Assembly: GCF_011397635.1 (NCBI RefSeq)
Contig: NC_064759.1
Span: 22,034,428-22,098,427 of the forward strand
Reading direction: 5' to 3'
Source of the DNA: Epinephelus fuscoguttatus
Lineage: Eukaryota > Chordata > Actinopteri > Perciformes > Serranidae
Length of the DNA stretch: 64,000 nt
The stretch's first letter is position 1. Each line of letters begins with the position of its first letter. The translations under genes were made by a program, and so were the position numbers. This document shows positions 62,281-64,000 of the stretch, in pieces. The notes below the pieces were generated by a model. That model ran no database searches and was not told the origin of the DNA. It saw nothing but the letters and a program-made list of their open reading frames with translations.

Positions 62281-64000
62281 TCTCTCTGTTTTGTCTTTTA
62301 ATATTTAGGTTGACTGTATGCCCTGTCATTTTCAGATTCAGGATGTTGAGAGTACAGACTGCGGTCTGTTGCAGCCAATTATATTTGGTGTGGTATTCAG
62401 ATAGTATATGCTTAATTTCACATGTAACAGCTGGTGCCACACCTCTCTGGCATACTGGTGTGTGAGTTTGACAGTATTATTAGCAAACATTTATTAGATC
62501 AGAACAGAACAGTCTTCTCACAACTTTGCTGACAAAAATGACAACCAGTTTGTTGTCTTGTTCATCCAGTACTTTTATTTTACTTTATATCAGTTCAAAT
62601 TTAGTTAAGATGATTAAATATTAGCAAGTTTGGGTAGTGGATTAATTTCTACACATTAAATTTCTTTGCTTTCTCTTAAATTTTATTGGATCATTTTAAA
62701 TTCCATCCTCAATTTGTGTGTGTTAAAAGAGCAACAGCAATATTATTTAGAGACAGCAAGGGTGAAACTCACAGATAAACACTTTGCTGACCCCCGAAAC
62801 TGCTTACACAACATCACAGGCAGCAGCCGCACTCTGACATCAGAGGGGAAAAAGACCGACAAGTGCAAGCCAGAGAGCAGATGAGTTCAACAGGGAGGGA
62901 GACAGAACAATACAGAACCAGAGTGGCAAATTAGGTAACAGGAAATGACAAACATGAAAATGAACTGTTACTCCGGTAACTCATCATGTGACTTGGGGCC
63001 ATGGTGCTTACCTCATTCTTCAGTGTTCAGGGATTAATGGATCGATAGATGGACTGATGACAGAGAGCCAAGCTAGCACTTCTTGTATTGAACTCCTTGG
63101 TCGTACTATCTCCTGTCTGACGGGTTAGCAGTGTGCAGGTGCAGCCGATGTGTTCACGCAAGGCTGATGAACAGGACTGCACAGTGACAATAAAGCTTAA
63201 TTGCTGCTTAATACATAAAATAAACAGTGCATCTGCATCTGAGTGACACCTGAGAAGTGAGAGGGACACCTACAGTTGAGGTGATGATGCCAGTTGAGAT
63301 TTCACAAACACCCCTCTCTTCTTTTTTAAGCTGTAAGTTTATCAGCAGCTATATTTGTTCAGGTCAACCGGGTTGCATGGAGGCTTTTAGACATTATCCA
63401 GTAAAGCAGTACTTCTGCTGAGCTGGCAATCTATCATGGGAAGTTTTAGGTTGCCATAGAAACTACCATTGCTGATCATCTGGCTCAGTGCTGACGCCCC
63501 CTCTTGCATTCCTGCTATCTTTTTTATACCCTCACTTTTTTTTTATCTGGAAAAGTAAAGAAAATCAGGAGCGTGCTGGAGAAGAGGGTAAAATGGAGGG
63601 CACAAGCAGATGCTACAGCTCGTCCTCGAGGGAAACGTCTCCTTGTCGATTCCTCGGGGACGCAATCAGAGCAGGAGGCAGATGGTGTAATAATTAGCTG
63701 TATACTTTTAGGTGTTTTTTCTGCCCTTTTAATTGCTTGTGTTTTCTGTTTCTCTTTCCCTCCACTGTTGGTTTTGTTTTCCTTGAATCCCCCTCCTTTG
63801 CTCGATTTCTCCATCTTCCCCTTGTTTTTGCAGTACTGGTCCTTTCCTTCAAGGTTGAGGGCAGCACTGAGAGAGAGCAGTGGAAATCTGCTGACATCAT
63901 CCCCCAAGATCCAGTCATAGCTTGGCTGAGAGAGAAGGAGGGGCAGAGAGATACAGGGAGGAAGGATGGGAGGGAGGAAAGGAGGGAGGAAGGGAAGCAG
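62281..64000. other. Region downstream of tbrg4, no gene seen
   Basis: No exon, RNA gene or transposon is recognised with confidence. Overlapping ORFs on both strands at 63490-63920 reflect low-complexity pyrimidine-rich sequence rather than a gene. The last 70 bases form a purine-rich GGGAGGAA-type tract that reaches the window edge. Confidence 0.5.

Noticed and set aside
63488-63920. Four overlapping ORFs on both strands, one of 138 codons
   Set aside because: Composition is driven by pyrimidine-rich low-complexity DNA (Phe/Leu/Ser one way, Lys/Glu/Arg the other). No splice context or domain.

Overview
This is a vertebrate nuclear genomic window, most likely from a ray-finned fish and probably a spiny-rayed (percomorph) teleost. 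Genes are split into short exons with GT-AG introns, intergenic DNA is AT-rich, and the interspersed repeats are Tc1/mariner, hAT, PIF/Harbinger, L2/RTE-type LINE fragments and a tRNA-derived SINE of the kind common in teleosts. There are no operons, prokaryotic genes or CRISPR arrays. The species call is inference from gene structure and repeat content.

Layout. Bases 1-4.3 kb (+ strand) hold the 3' part of a protein-kinase-like gene with altered catalytic motifs; its 5' exons lie before the window or are not recognised. From about 6.2 to 21.8 kb (- strand) lies a complete beta-1,4-galactosyltransferase gene, best matched to b4galt3: six coding exons giving 390 residues, a long 3' UTR, and probable non-coding 5' exons or promoters reaching about 35.9 kb. 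Its introns hold most of the mobile DNA: a Tc1 copy with perfect terminal repeats, a tandem repeat carrying consensus oestrogen-response palindromes, and a three-level nest of DNA transposons (Harbinger within Harbinger within hAT-like). From 27 to 31 kb is a cluster of Harbinger remnants, a LINE endonuclease fragment and a SINE. At 36.2-37.3 kb is a palindromic Tc1 derivative and at 37.8-38.4 kb a hAT MITE.

At 39.1-40.0 kb (+) is an unrecognised gene of at least two coding exons. From 40.8 to 50.0 kb (- strand) is a complete psmc4 (26S proteasome ATPase Rpt3): 11 coding exons, 417 residues, all splice phases consistent. After about 3 kb with a LINE fragment and a Harbinger Myb/SANT-like ORF comes tbrg4/fastkd4 (+, about 53.1-62.3 kb): a non-coding first exon and 10 coding exons for a 635-residue mitochondrial RNA-binding protein with a C-terminal RAP domain. 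The last 1.7 kb shows no gene I can support.

The recognised genes (Golgi glycosylation, proteasome, mitochondrial RNA processing) are unrelated housekeeping functions and do not form one system. The less ordinary content is the probable pseudokinase, the unrecognised gene at 39 kb, the nuclear-receptor-site repeat array and the nested or palindromic transposons. I found no convincing previously undescribed multi-gene system. Exon boundaries were deduced by hand from reading-frame continuity and GT-AG sites.
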